From contig JANWVR010000106.1 of the NCBI GenBank assembly GCA_025056735.1, positions 1 to 56,350 of the forward strand: a DNA stretch of 56,350 bases, in the 5' to 3' direction. The stretch is from Saprospiraceae bacterium. GTDB lineage: Bacteria; Bacteroidota; Bacteroidia; Chitinophagales; Saprospiraceae. Below are positions 8,310-15,764 of this stretch, piece after piece; positions within the stretch are counted from its first letter, which is position 1, and every line of letters starts with the position of its first letter. Under the pieces are notes generated by a model. That model ran no database searches. It worked only from the letters and a program-made list of their open reading frames with translations, and was not told the DNA's origin. The translations under genes and the position numbers were made by a program.

Positions 8310-9518
8310 ATGTCTAAAGTGCTCATCATTGGCGCCGGCGGCGTCGGTCGCGTTGTAGCTTACAAATGCGCGCAACACCGCGACGTTTTTGGCGACATTA
8401 TGCTGGCCAGCCGCACCAAAAAGAAGTGCGACGCAATTGCTGACGCCATTTATCGCAAATATGGTGGGCGAAAAATCAAAACGGCGCGCTTAGATGCTGA
8501 TTACCCGGAGCAAACCATCGCGCTCATCCACAAATTCAAGCCTGATCTGGTCATCAATGTCGCGCTGCCCTATCAGGATTTGCCCATCATGGATGCGTGC
8601 TTAGAAACTGGCGTGCACTATTTGGATACTGCCAATTACGAGCCGAAAGATGTGGCCAAATTTGAATACTCATGGCAATGGGCCTACCGCGAGCGCTACG
8701 AGAAAAAAGGCATTATGGCGCTGTTGGGCTGCGGTTTCGACCCCGGCGTTACAAGCGTCTTTACAGCCTATGCTGCCAAACATTATTTTGATGAAATCCA
8801 CTATTTAGACATTGTGGATGCTAATGCCGGTAGCCACGGTAAGGCGTTTGCGACCAACTTTAATCCGGAAATCAACATCCGCGAAGTAACCCAGCGCGGC
8901 AAATATTGGGAAAATGGCCAATGGGTGGAGACAGAGCCACACGCCATCTGGAAAGACATCAACTACCCCGAAATTGGCCCGCGTCGCTCTTATCTGATCT
9001 ATCACGAAGAGCTGGAGAGTTTGGTCAAAAACTTTCCTACCCTCAAACGCGCGCGTTTCTGGATGACCTTCAGCGAGCAATATCTGACGCACCTGCGCGT
9101 CATTCAGAATATTGGTATGGCCAGTATTAAGCCTATCCGCTACAAAGGCGTGGACATTGTGCCCCTGCAGTTCCTGAAGGCTGTGCTGCCGCCGCCAGAG
9201 AGTTTGGGTGAGAACTACACCGGCTTTACCAGCATTGGTTGCCGCATTCGAGGCGTCAAGGACGGTCGCGAACGCACCTATTACGTCTGGAACAACTGCT
9301 CGCACCAAGCTGCCTACGAGGAAACGGGCACGCAGGCAGTGAGTTACACCACAGGCGTGCCGGCCATGATTGGCGCTCGCCTGATGCTGCAGGGCGTCTG
9401 GAGCGGCAAAGGTGTCTTCAACGTTGAGGAATTTGACCCAGACCCTTTTATGGAGCGCCTCAATTTGGACGGCTTGCCCTGGCATGAACAGCACGACATA
9501 GACTTGGAAATGGACTAA
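8310..9518 (+). CDS. Saccharopine dehydrogenase family protein, carboxynorspermidine dehydrogenase-like
   Basis: The 402-aa protein opens with a Rossmann dinucleotide-binding motif (VLIIGAGGVGRVV, residues 4-16) and has the overall length and sequence style of carboxynorspermidine/carboxyspermidine dehydrogenases. These reductively condense aspartate semialdehyde with a diamine in an alternative polyamine pathway. Supporting segments are ASRTKKKCDAIA, LGCGFDPGVTSVFTAYAAKH and SYTTGVPAMIGARLM. The general family is secure; the polyamine assignment is by resemblance and would need a decarboxylase partner (nspC), which is not in this window. ATG 8310 begins exactly at the Rossmann strand; the upstream extension would be repeat-encoded and was rejected. 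The response-regulator gene starts 10 bp after its stop. Confidence 0.85.
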   Translation: MSKVLIIGAGGVGRVVAYKCAQHRDVFGDIMLASRTKKKCDAIADAIYRKYGGRKIKTARLDADYPEQTIALIHKFKPDLVINVALPYQDLPIMDACLETGVHYLDTANYEPKDVAKFEYSWQWAYRERYEKKGIMALLGCGFDPGVTSVFTAYAAKHYFDEIHYLDIVDANAGSHGKAFATNFNPEINIREVTQRGKYWENGQWVETEPHAIWKDINYPEIGPRRSYLIYHEELESLVKNFPTLKRARFWMTFSEQYLTHLRVIQNIGMASIKPIRYKGVDIVPLQFLKAVLPPPESLGENYTGFTSIGCRIRGVKDGRERTYYVWNNCSHQAAYEETGTQAVSYTTGVPAMIGARLMLQGVWSGKGVFNVEEFDPDPFMERLNLDGLPWHEQHDIDLEMD

Positions 9519-9528
9519 GTGCTCCCTT

Positions 9529-10212
9529 ATGCGCATTTTGTTGGTTGAGGACGAGAAGTCGCTTCGGGAGGGGCTACAGCTCAACTTAGAATTGGAGGGC
9601 TACGAGGTGGTCAGCACCGGTAATGGCCGCCAGGCGTTGGAGCTGTCGGCCAATCAGCGTTTCGACCTGTTGCTGCTCGACGTGATGCTACCCGAGGTGG
9701 ACGGCTTCAGCATTGCCGAGCAAGTGCGTTTAAAGAATGCTGATGTGCCCATCTTGATGCTGACGGCCAAAGACTTAGCGCAAGACCGCATTACTGGCCT
9801 GAAGCGTGGCGCCGATGATTACGTAACCAAACCCTTTCACTTAGAAGAGCTGCTGTTGCGAGTGAGTAAGCTGCTCAGACGCAGCCAGCGCGCTCAAGGA
9901 GAGGCCCCCGACACATATTCGTTTGGCGAGAATACGGTCAATTTTTCCACCTTTGAGGCCGTCAACTGGCGTGGCGAGCGATTTATCCTGACCAAAATGG
10001 AGGCGCTGTTGCTCAAACTTTTTGTCGAGCGCAAGGGCGAAGTAGTCAGCCGTCAGCAGATACTGCAAAGCGTATGGGGGTATGATGTCTATCCCACCAC
10101 GCGCACGGTGGACAACTTTATTCTGGCGTTTCGCAAGTATTTTGAGCGCGACCCCAGGCATCCCCAATTTTTCCACTCCGTACGCGGCGTAGGCTACCGG
10201 TTTACGGACTGA
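9529..10212 (+). CDS. OmpR-family response regulator
   Basis: This 227-aa protein has an N-terminal receiver domain (MRILLVEDEKSLREG; phospho-acceptor D51 in LLLLDVMLPEVDGF; K in VTKPFHLEE) followed by an OmpR/PhoB winged helix (LTKMEALLLKLFVERKGEVV, VWGYDVYPTTRTVDNF, VRGVGYRFTD). It is a cytosolic transcription regulator activated by phosphorylation. No histidine kinase gene is adjacent, so the partner is unknown. It follows the dehydrogenase by 10 bp and is probably co-transcribed with it. Its last 11 bp overlap the end of the convergent xseB. Confidence 0.94.
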   Translation: MRILLVEDEKSLREGLQLNLELEGYEVVSTGNGRQALELSANQRFDLLLLDVMLPEVDGFSIAEQVRLKNADVPILMLTAKDLAQDRITGLKRGADDYVTKPFHLEELLLRVSKLLRRSQRAQGEAPDTYSFGENTVNFSTFEAVNWRGERFILTKMEALLLKLFVERKGEVVSRQQILQSVWGYDVYPTTRTVDNFILAFRKYFERDPRHPQFFHSVRGVGYRFTD

Positions 10213-10411
10213 GTTTGTCGCTGCTTTCTTGAAGGCGCTCCTCCACCTGGCGCAGGCGCTCGCGGCATACCTGCACAAGCCAGCGTGCCCGCTCGATGTA
10301 TGCGGCTAGGTCGTCTATGCGCACGGTCTCCTGCTGTAAAGCCGTTACAATCTGCTGTAACTCAGCGTATGCCTCCTCATAAGAAGCGGGCCTCTCCTGC
10401 GTCTCTTTCAT
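10202..10411 (-). CDS. xseB: Exodeoxyribonuclease VII small subunit
   Basis: XseB is the small helical subunit of exonuclease VII, which degrades single-stranded DNA together with XseA. The 69-aa product shows the family pattern: SYEEAYAELQQIVTALQQET near residue 10, then an amphipathic helical hairpin, IDDLAAYIERARWLVQVCRERL and VEERLQE. The start at 10411 (MKETQERPASYEEA) overlaps the stop of the upstream SET-domain gene by 4 bp, suggesting translational coupling. The C-terminal end overlaps the opposite-strand regulator gene by 11 bp. xseA is not in the window. Confidence 0.88.
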   Translation of the reverse strand: MKETQERPASYEEAYAELQQIVTALQQETVRIDDLAAYIERARWLVQVCRERLRQVEERLQESSDKLSP

Positions 10412-10794
10412 ATTTCAAACCATACGGGCTCGCGGTTGTCGGGCGAGCCGTTGTAATTGATAAAGATTTCTTCGCCCGGCTCGATGTCGCGCAAGGCGTA
10501 AATTTCAATAGTCTGGTTTTGGAAATCCATTCCATAGTCGGCGTTGGGCTCGTAGGAGTGGTTATACAGCGAGCCATAACCCAGCGCGAAAGCGTACCAT
10601 TCGCCGTCGTCGCCCCAGTCGAAATAATAGTCATCCAAGATCGTCTGGCGCACGGCGGCTAATTGCGCTTTCGGGAACAATAGCACGGGACAGAGCTCAA
10701 TAAGCGAGCCTTCGGCCAAAGGCGCGGCAGCAAAGACCCCCAGCCCGTGCACGGCGGAGGGGGCGACAAAAATGGGAGCTTGCAGCAGCGACAT
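10408..10794 (-). CDS. SET-domain protein (putative lysine methyltransferase)
   Basis: The 128-aa single-domain protein has the SET hallmarks: HGLGVFAAAPLAEGSLIE near residue 16, YNHSYEPNADY (the NHS/C motif of the pseudo-knot) around residue 77, and IEPGEEIFINYN (ending in the catalytic-Tyr segment) around residue 104. SET proteins methylate lysine using S-adenosylmethionine; small bacterial SET proteins of this type have mostly unknown substrates. There is no signal peptide. It lies just upstream of xseB with a 4-bp overlap, so the two share a transcript. Whether the pairing has functional meaning is unknown. Confidence 0.9.
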   Translation of the reverse strand: MSLLQAPIFVAPSAVHGLGVFAAAPLAEGSLIELCPVLLFPKAQLAAVRQTILDDYYFDWGDDGEWYAFALGYGSLYNHSYEPNADYGMDFQNQTIEIYALRDIEPGEEIFINYNGSPDNREPVWFEI

Positions 10795-10826
10795 AGGACA
10801 GTCGGTTTGAGCGGCGATGAGCCAGG

Positions 10827-11873
10827 TCAGTTCGGCATGTGGCGCAACTTTTCGGGCTTGATTACCACAATAACACCGTCCCGTATATCAATAAGCCCCT
10901 CGCCTTTGAAGTCCGTAAGTGTCCGGATGAGGGTTTCTTTCGCTGTACCGGCCATAGCGGCTAAGTCTTCGCGCAGCATGTTGATCTCGCGGTAGCCCTG
11001 GTCGAAAAGATTGACTACCGTTGTGGCCACGCGCTTGCGCACGGAGTTGTAGGCAAGGTCAATCAGCTGTTGCTCCTGCTCGGTCAGGTGGCCAGCTAAT
11101 AACTTTATAAAACGGGCATTGACATCGCGATGCCCATAAACCAGCGCAAAAAAGTCGTCTTTAGGTATCATACGCACGCTGGTATCCTCTAAGGCCGCTG
11201 CGCCTTCCTGGTATTTATCGTCGCGCAAGAGGGCTAAATAGCCCAAAAACTCGCCAGGCCCGGCTATTCGGAGAATAAACTCGCGCCCTTCCTCATTGGT
11301 TTTGAATAGCTTAACGCTGCCTTTTTCAATATAAAAAAGCCAGCGGGGAAATTCACCCTCCTGAAATAGCAGGTCCTTCTTGCGGTAATGGCGCACCTCG
11401 CGGTCTTCCGATAGGCGCTGAATGGCTTCCATGGCCCGTGCCTCATTGATGAAATGCTCCAGCCCTCCACCGCTCTGGCGGTTGGCCGCCTCGCGCAGAC
11501 GCTCGTGCTTCCGAAGACGCGCCTCGATCGTTTGCAATAAAACGGTATCGTCAAACGGTTTTACAATGTAGTCATCGGCCCCCAGCGACATGCCCTTGCG
11601 AAAGTCGCTCTTCTCAGCTAGCGCCGTCAAAAAAATAAAGGGAATGTCGGCAGTAGCCGCATTTCGGCTCAAAATGTGCAGCACCCCAAAGCCATCCAGC
11701 TCCGGCATCATTACGTCGCATAGAATAAGATCTGGACGCTCCGCAACGGCTTTTTCTACACCCTTTTTGCCGTCCTCGGCACTGATGGTCTGATAGCCAC
11801 TAAGCCTCAGAATTTCGCATAGATTTTCTCGAACGTCAGCGTGATCTTCGATGACAAGGATTTTCTTCTTCAT
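10827..11873 (-). CDS. Response regulator fused to Crp/Fnr-type DNA-binding module
   Basis: This 348-aa regulator joins a receiver domain (residues 1-125: ILVIEDHADVRE, phospho-acceptor D53 in LILCDVMMPELDGFG, K105 in IVKPFDD) to a cyclic-nucleotide-binding-like beta-barrel (around 160-265: LLFQEGEFPRWLFYIEKGSV, GPGEFLGYLALL). A Crp-type winged helix follows (around 280-340: LREDLAAMAGTAKETLIRTL). It therefore probably integrates a phosphorelay signal and/or a ligand with transcription control. No FNR-type N-terminal cysteine cluster is visible. ATG 11873 gives the canonical MKKKILVIEDH start. It is divergent from the CBS and stress-protein genes, with an FNR-like palindrome in the shared upstream region, so autoregulation plus control of those genes is a reasonable inference. 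Confidence 0.93.
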   Translation of the reverse strand: MKKKILVIEDHADVRENLCEILRLSGYQTISAEDGKKGVEKAVAERPDLILCDVMMPELDGFGVLHILSRNAATADIPFIFLTALAEKSDFRKGMSLGADDYIVKPFDDTVLLQTIEARLRKHERLREAANRQSGGGLEHFINEARAMEAIQRLSEDREVRHYRKKDLLFQEGEFPRWLFYIEKGSVKLFKTNEEGREFILRIAGPGEFLGYLALLRDDKYQEGAAALEDTSVRMIPKDDFFALVYGHRDVNARFIKLLAGHLTEQEQQLIDLAYNSVRKRVATTVVNLFDQGYREINMLREDLAAMAGTAKETLIRTLTDFKGEGLIDIRDGVIVVIKPEKLRHMPN

Positions 11874-11970
11874 GGCCGGTTGTGTTTCCGGCGATAAAAG
11901 TACAGCAACTGCCCAAATAGCATAGTCTTTGCTCCAACTGGAAACGCTGGCAATTCCGCTCACTCGGGCA

Positions 11971-11984
11971 TTGATGTAAATCAC
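11971..11984. promoter_or_regulatory. FNR/Crp-like operator in the divergent promoter
   Basis: TTGATGTAAATCAC matches the FNR half-site arrangement TTGAT-N4-ATCAA with one mismatch. It lies about 98 bp upstream of the REC-Crp gene and 110 bp upstream of the CBS gene, centred near -67 relative to the predicted start of the latter. Confidence 0.55.
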
Positions 11985-12007
11985 TGTCCCGCTTGTTTGG
12001 CATCATC

Positions 12008-12037
12008 TTGCAATGCCGCCTATGCGGGGCACTTTTG
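12008..12037 (+). promoter_or_regulatory. Probable promoter of the CBS/USP genes
   Basis: TTG (12008-12010), a 19-nt spacer, then CACTTTTG (12030-12037), one mismatch from TAnnTTTG. The ATG is at 12094. The near-consensus -7 box would suit an activator-dependent promoter. Confidence 0.5.
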
Positions 12038-12093
12038 TCCAAGAACAAGTAGAACGGTTCTATCGGCCCACTTTTCGTAAAAAAGCACACATT

Positions 12094-12534
12094 ATGAATG
12101 TTTTCGCTCCTGTCTCGACCATCATGGTCACCGATTTAGTTACGCTCAACCCAGAAGCAACGTTGCGGGAAGTGAAAGAGATCTTCGAGCGCTACTCCTT
12201 TCACCACATCCCGATAGTAAACTTTCGAAGAATCGTCGGCATCGTTTCGCGCACAGACTTTGACCGTTTCGTAGGAGGGCTAAAGCGCCAAAACGAGTCG
12301 TCAGACGTCCTGGATCATACTCGCGTGGAGGAGATCATGACTAAAGGCCTAGGCAAGTTGGAACCAGACGACCGCATTAATGTTGCCTTAGAAATCTTCA
12401 GCAAAAACTGGTTTCACGCATTACCCGTAGTGCAGAACGACGAATTAGTGGGCATCGTAACCACCCAGGATATCATTCGAGCGTTACTCAATGAGAAGCC
12501 CAAAGAGCCTCATATGGTCTATGAAGATCTGTAG
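12094..12534 (+). CDS. CBS-domain pair protein
   Basis: The 146-aa protein consists of two CBS motifs and nothing else: CBS1 about residues 8-70 (STIMVTDLVTLNPEATLREV, HHIPIVNFRRIVGIVSRTDF) and CBS2 about 80-140 (VEEIMTKGLGKLEPDDRINV, HALPVVQNDELVGIVTTQDI). Stand-alone CBS pairs bind adenine nucleotides and act as energy or redox sensors on partner proteins; the partner here is not known. ATG 12094 directly precedes the first CBS motif; longer in-frame starts would translate the promoter. The stress-protein gene follows 99 bp downstream in the same direction, and a REC-Crp regulator is divergent, pointing to a stress module. Confidence 0.9.
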   Translation: MNVFAPVSTIMVTDLVTLNPEATLREVKEIFERYSFHHIPIVNFRRIVGIVSRTDFDRFVGGLKRQNESSDVLDHTRVEEIMTKGLGKLEPDDRINVALEIFSKNWFHALPVVQNDELVGIVTTQDIIRALLNEKPKEPHMVYEDL

Positions 12535-12633
12535 AGGAACAATCACGCGGGGGGTGGGAGCAACTTTTTCGAGGAATTTCATGTACGTACCCAAATCGCT
12601 TCACCCTGCGTCAAGCACAAAATCACGAGTACC

Positions 12634-13788
12634 ATGGCTACCATACAAGTAATCGGCATAGGAGACGCTCGAATGCGACGCCTGAGCGAGCAGGTAAGGC
12701 AAGCGCTGGAGGAATGCGCTTTGGCGGGGGAAATCGAGGAGGTCTCCGAATACAATCGAGTTTTGGCCAGCGGCATCCTGCGAACGCCCGCACTGGTAGT
12801 AGATGGGCGTATTTTAGTGGAAGGTGCCGCGCCCTCAGTGGATGAGCTAAAGACCTTGCTGAGCGACCACCGGCTCTTAAGTGGAAAGCTATATCGCATG
12901 AAACGCATCTTAGTAGGCGTTGACCTTAGCCCTGCCTCTGAAAACGCCGTCGTTTTTGCCTGCCATTTAGCCCGTTTGTTGGGTGCTAACATGGAAGTAG
13001 TGTACGTCATGGACAGCATCTTCGAGGGTGTCAAAGCGTCGCCCTCGAGCTTTTTAGCCAGCTATCGAAAGACGATGAAGGAAGAGTTAGACGCCTTCAT
13101 CCGACGGGTGGCTCAACACAGTAACGTGGAATGCGTACCGGAAGATACGGTTGCCGCTGAGGAGCGCGCTCCGGGAGATGCACCGCCGCGTATGCGTGCG
13201 CAAATAGCGTTTGGCTTTCCGGAAAAAACGCTCGCCGACCTGTCCGAACGCGCTGACTTGCTGGTACTGGGCGCTACAGGACGTGGGGGCGTAGTCCGCA
13301 AATTATTTGGCTCGGTAAGTATTGAGGTTTCCAAAACGGCCAAGGCGCCCGTCTTGTTAGTGCCGCCGCACGCTATCTATTCGGGCTTCCGCCAGCTGCT
13401 TTATGCCAGCGACTTCGAGTCGGCCAATCCCGATGCCGTCGCGCAGACCCTGGCTTTTGCCCGACGCTTAGGCGGACAGGTGCACTTTGTCCACGTCAGC
13501 TCACCCGGAGAGGCCGGCGTTGAAGACTTGGAAGCGCGCCTCCACCAGATTAATGATGACGTGAGTGGCGGAACGCATCCCTTCATCTTTAGCCGAGTCA
13601 TTGGCGACGACATCGTAGAGGCCCTACACGAATATGCCTTTGATAACCGAATTGACCTGTTCGTATTCGTCACACATCAGCGCTCGTTCTGGGCCGAACT
13701 GCTGCATCACAGCATCACGCGCGAAATGCTTCTGCATACCAGTACACCGGTGTTGGTAATTCACACCGATGAGCACAAGGAAGCATAA
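12634..13788 (+). CDS. Universal stress protein with N-terminal cysteine-less thioredoxin-like domain
   Basis: The 384-aa protein has three parts. Residues 1-85 resemble the small 'redox-active disulfide protein 2' thioredoxin fold: VIGIG, then RMRRLSEQVRQALEE, LRTPALVVDGRILVEG and PSVDELKTLL. The family's CPKC active site is replaced by DARM (D11, M14). Residues 89-247 form a UspA domain with MKRILVGVDLSPASENA and the ATP-binding pattern GATGRGG...FGS. Residues 250-380 form a second UspA domain (YASDFESANPDAVAQ) without a recognisable ATP loop. A separate start at M89 could yield the Usp part alone, but the frame is continuous. It probably belongs to the stress regulon of the neighbouring REC-Crp protein. 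The fused architecture is unusual in my experience. Confidence 0.88.
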   Translation: MATIQVIGIGDARMRRLSEQVRQALEECALAGEIEEVSEYNRVLASGILRTPALVVDGRILVEGAAPSVDELKTLLSDHRLLSGKLYRMKRILVGVDLSPASENAVVFACHLARLLGANMEVVYVMDSIFEGVKASPSSFLASYRKTMKEELDAFIRRVAQHSNVECVPEDTVAAEERAPGDAPPRMRAQIAFGFPEKTLADLSERADLLVLGATGRGGVVRKLFGSVSIEVSKTAKAPVLLVPPHAIYSGFRQLLYASDFESANPDAVAQTLAFARRLGGQVHFVHVSSPGEAGVEDLEARLHQINDDVSGGTHPFIFSRVIGDDIVEALHEYAFDNRIDLFVFVTHQRSFWAELLHHSITREMLLHTSTPVLVIHTDEHKEA

Positions 13789-13800
13789 CACGCTTCGTAA

Positions 13801-14031
<231 letters not shown>

Positions 14032-14037
14032 GGCTAT

Positions 14038-14721
14038 TTATCGAAAAAAACCAAATTGCACCCCAAATGTCATCCGCGCTGTGGTGATGCGCCCTGGCCC
14101 ATCGGTGTAGATCTCTGGATCTTCACTCACGACAACACTGGGCCGTGCCATCAGGCGGAAAAAATTGTTAGCCAGCAAATTAAATCCTACACCCACCTCA
14201 TAACTGCGCGAGCGCAAAAGAAACAGCTGGTCGCGTCGCACTTGCCGAAGCGGTGCCTGACGCAGCTCCGCGCCCTCAAATACAATGCGCTCCGGCGGTG
14301 AGTCGCTAAAAAAGTCCAGGTACATACCCCCATGTATATACACGCACTGGCAGCGGTGTAGGCGGTACTGCATCCGAATAGGTATTGTCCAGTACGCCGG
14401 GCGGAATGCCCGAAGAGTAGCAATATAATAAGGCGTAGGACGACCGTCCTCTATGCGCTCTACAATCTCGCCCGTCCAGGTATAGTACTGATAAGGGCGA
14501 TAGTACTCGCGCCCAATACCCGCACCCGCCCAAAAGCGACCCATGGATACGTCTGTAAGGATTGCCGGAATCAAACCTGGTATCGTACCTGCCTGATACT
14601 GGGCAAAGTCAAAACTCGTCTCCAGCCCAATGGCCCACTTTCCAAAATCTTTTTGGGCATATATACCCTGCGCCGAACATGCGCCTATGGCCCAAAAAAC
14701 AAAAAAACGCAGGTGGTTCAT
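14038..14721 (-). CDS. Outer-membrane beta-barrel protein
   Basis: The 227-aa protein starts with a signal peptide (MNHLRFFVFWAIGACSAQGIYA, cleavage likely before QK around residue 23). It then shows alternating hydrophobic/aromatic strands (FWAGAGIGREYYRP, PIRMQYRLHR, YEVGVGFNLLANNFFRLMA) and ends in aromatic FGVQFGFFR, the usual C-terminal strand of porin-like barrels. This is the general 'outer membrane beta-barrel' type of Bacteroidota; no specific ligand or role can be read. It is divergent from the peroxiredoxin-like gene. Confidence 0.75.
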   Translation of the reverse strand: MNHLRFFVFWAIGACSAQGIYAQKDFGKWAIGLETSFDFAQYQAGTIPGLIPAILTDVSMGRFWAGAGIGREYYRPYQYYTWTGEIVERIEDGRPTPYYIATLRAFRPAYWTIPIRMQYRLHRCQCVYIHGGMYLDFFSDSPPERIVFEGAELRQAPLRQVRRDQLFLLRSRSYEVGVGFNLLANNFFRLMARPSVVVSEDPEIYTDGPGRITTARMTFGVQFGFFR

Positions 14722-14886
14722 GCGATGTATAAGCTGCTAATTTGACCGCGGGACTCAGTATTTGTAGCCCAAAGATCCAGACTCATGAAATAGAGATACC
14801 GCTGCTGCCGTTCAGAAAGCCAGCAAAGACACCGCCCAAAATTAGGGCAATATGCCTTCGTAACCGCATCTCGACCATCGGTATCT

Positions 14887-14894
14887 TACCTTTG
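14887..14894 (+). promoter_or_regulatory. -7 promoter box TACCTTTG
   Basis: The box is an exact TAnnTTTG match ending 20 nt before the ATG at 14915. No clear -33 TTG at the right spacing was seen. Confidence 0.5.
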
Positions 14895-14914
14895 CTCAAT
14901 CTGACTGAAGACTC

Positions 14915-15544
14915 ATGGCTGGTAAAAGAAAAAAACTCCCGCAGAAAGGCGATCCGGCGCCCTCCTTCGTGGCTCAAACGCAGAAGGGACTCCTGCGCTT
15001 TCCTGACGATTTTCGGGGCAGTTGGTGCATCTTTTTTTGCCATCCTGCCAATTTTACGAACAGCTGGCGAATGTACTCCGACTACCTGAAACAAAAGGAA
15101 CGATGGTTGCAAGAGCGCAACACTCGCCTGCTCGTGCTCTCCAACCAAACTGTCTGCGGCGACTTGTGGAAAGACCTCGTCTGCCGATACCTCAGGCTGC
15201 GCTTAAGAGCGCCTATCATCGAAGACACAGACAATCAAATCGCTGACCTCTACGGCATGTCGCCGAGCCAACAAATCACCCCTCCTAATCATCGCCTTCT
15301 TTATATCATTGATCCAGAAGGCATTATTCGCTTCTTTGTCTGTCGCCCCTTGCTGTCTATCCAGCAGTCGCTGGCGCGCATCGCCGCAGAACTGGAGCGA
15401 TTGCAGCAATCCGACGCAAAACTTCCGGAAGAACCGCCTGCCTCCCTCCTCCATACAACGGCAAACGAATGTTTGGACGACGCCTTAAGCGAACGGCCAA
15501 AGCGACCCGCCTACTTGCGACCCTTCAAAAACCACCCCAACTGA
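14915..15544 (+). CDS. Peroxiredoxin-like protein lacking the peroxidatic cysteine
   Basis: The 209-aa protein aligns by eye with Prx6-type peroxiredoxins: GDPAPSFVAQTQKG (residues 12-25), the strand SWCIFFCHPANFT (36-48), then LVLSNQTV, IIEDTDNQIADLYGM and YIIDPEGIIRFFV. In active enzymes HPADFTPVCTTE holds the peroxidatic Cys; here the segment reads HPANFTNSWRMY, so W51 takes the place of that Cys. Two cysteines (C38, C42) lie one strand earlier, and C81/C90 further on. The protein is therefore unlikely to be a normal peroxidase; it could be a pseudo-enzyme, a chaperone-like derivative or a rewired redox protein. The C-terminal tail from about residue 160 is low in conservation. No signal peptide. 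Confidence 0.82.
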   Translation: MAGKRKKLPQKGDPAPSFVAQTQKGLLRFPDDFRGSWCIFFCHPANFTNSWRMYSDYLKQKERWLQERNTRLLVLSNQTVCGDLWKDLVCRYLRLRLRAPIIEDTDNQIADLYGMSPSQQITPPNHRLLYIIDPEGIIRFFVCRPLLSIQQSLARIAAELERLQQSDAKLPEEPPASLLHTTANECLDDALSERPKRPAYLRPFKNHPN

Positions 15545-15580
15545 GACCATCCTTGCGCACTACCACAGGCCCAAAAGAGC

Positions 15581-15614
15581 AAGCCCTCCTCAGCAACCGA
15601 TGCGAGAAGGGCTT
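15581..15614. terminator. Hairpin downstream of tRNA-Gln
   Basis: AAGCCCTCCTC (15581-15591) pairs with GAGAAGGGCTT (15604-15614) over 11 bp with one wobble. It lies between the convergent peroxiredoxin-like gene and the tRNA. On the minus strand CTCTTTT follows closely, so it probably terminates the tRNA transcript. Confidence 0.65.
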
Positions 15615-15619
15615 CTTCG

Positions 15620-15690
15620 TTGGCCCACAAGGATTCGAACCCTGACAAACAGAACCAAAATCTGCTGTGCTACCGTTACACCATGGGCCA
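15620..15690 (-). tRNA. tRNA-Gln (anticodon UUG)
   Basis: The minus strand folds into a full cloverleaf. The acceptor stem is TGGCCCA/TGGGCCA. The D-arm contains GTGTAACGGTAGCAC. The anticodon stem GCAGA/TCTGT encloses loop TTTTGGT with anticodon TTG, and the T-arm is CAGGG-TTCGAAT-CCTTG. The discriminator base is A and CCA is not encoded. The length is 71 nt with the discriminator. Confidence 0.95.
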
Positions 15691-15722
15691 GTGCCAGAGA
15701 GGTAAACGCTCAAAAGCGGCTG

Positions 15723-15754
15723 CAAAGGTAAAAGCACCGCAAAAACCCGTGCAA
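15723..15754 (-). promoter_or_regulatory. Promoter of tRNA-Gln
   Basis: On the minus strand, TACCTTTG (complement of 15723-15730) matches the -7 box exactly, with TTG about 21 nt upstream (complement of 15752-15754). The tRNA 5' end is 33 nt downstream of the box. Confidence 0.6.
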
Positions 15755-15764
15755 GAAACCACGC

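Noticed and set aside
8805-9584. 259-codon frame antisense to the dehydrogenase
   Set aside because: Shadow of a real gene with strong codon bias; the sense product has a clear Rossmann motif and full length.
11988-12001. Half-site CTTGTTTGGC near the REC-Crp promoter as another copy of the array palindrome
   Set aside because: Only one arm is present; a match of this length may be chance.
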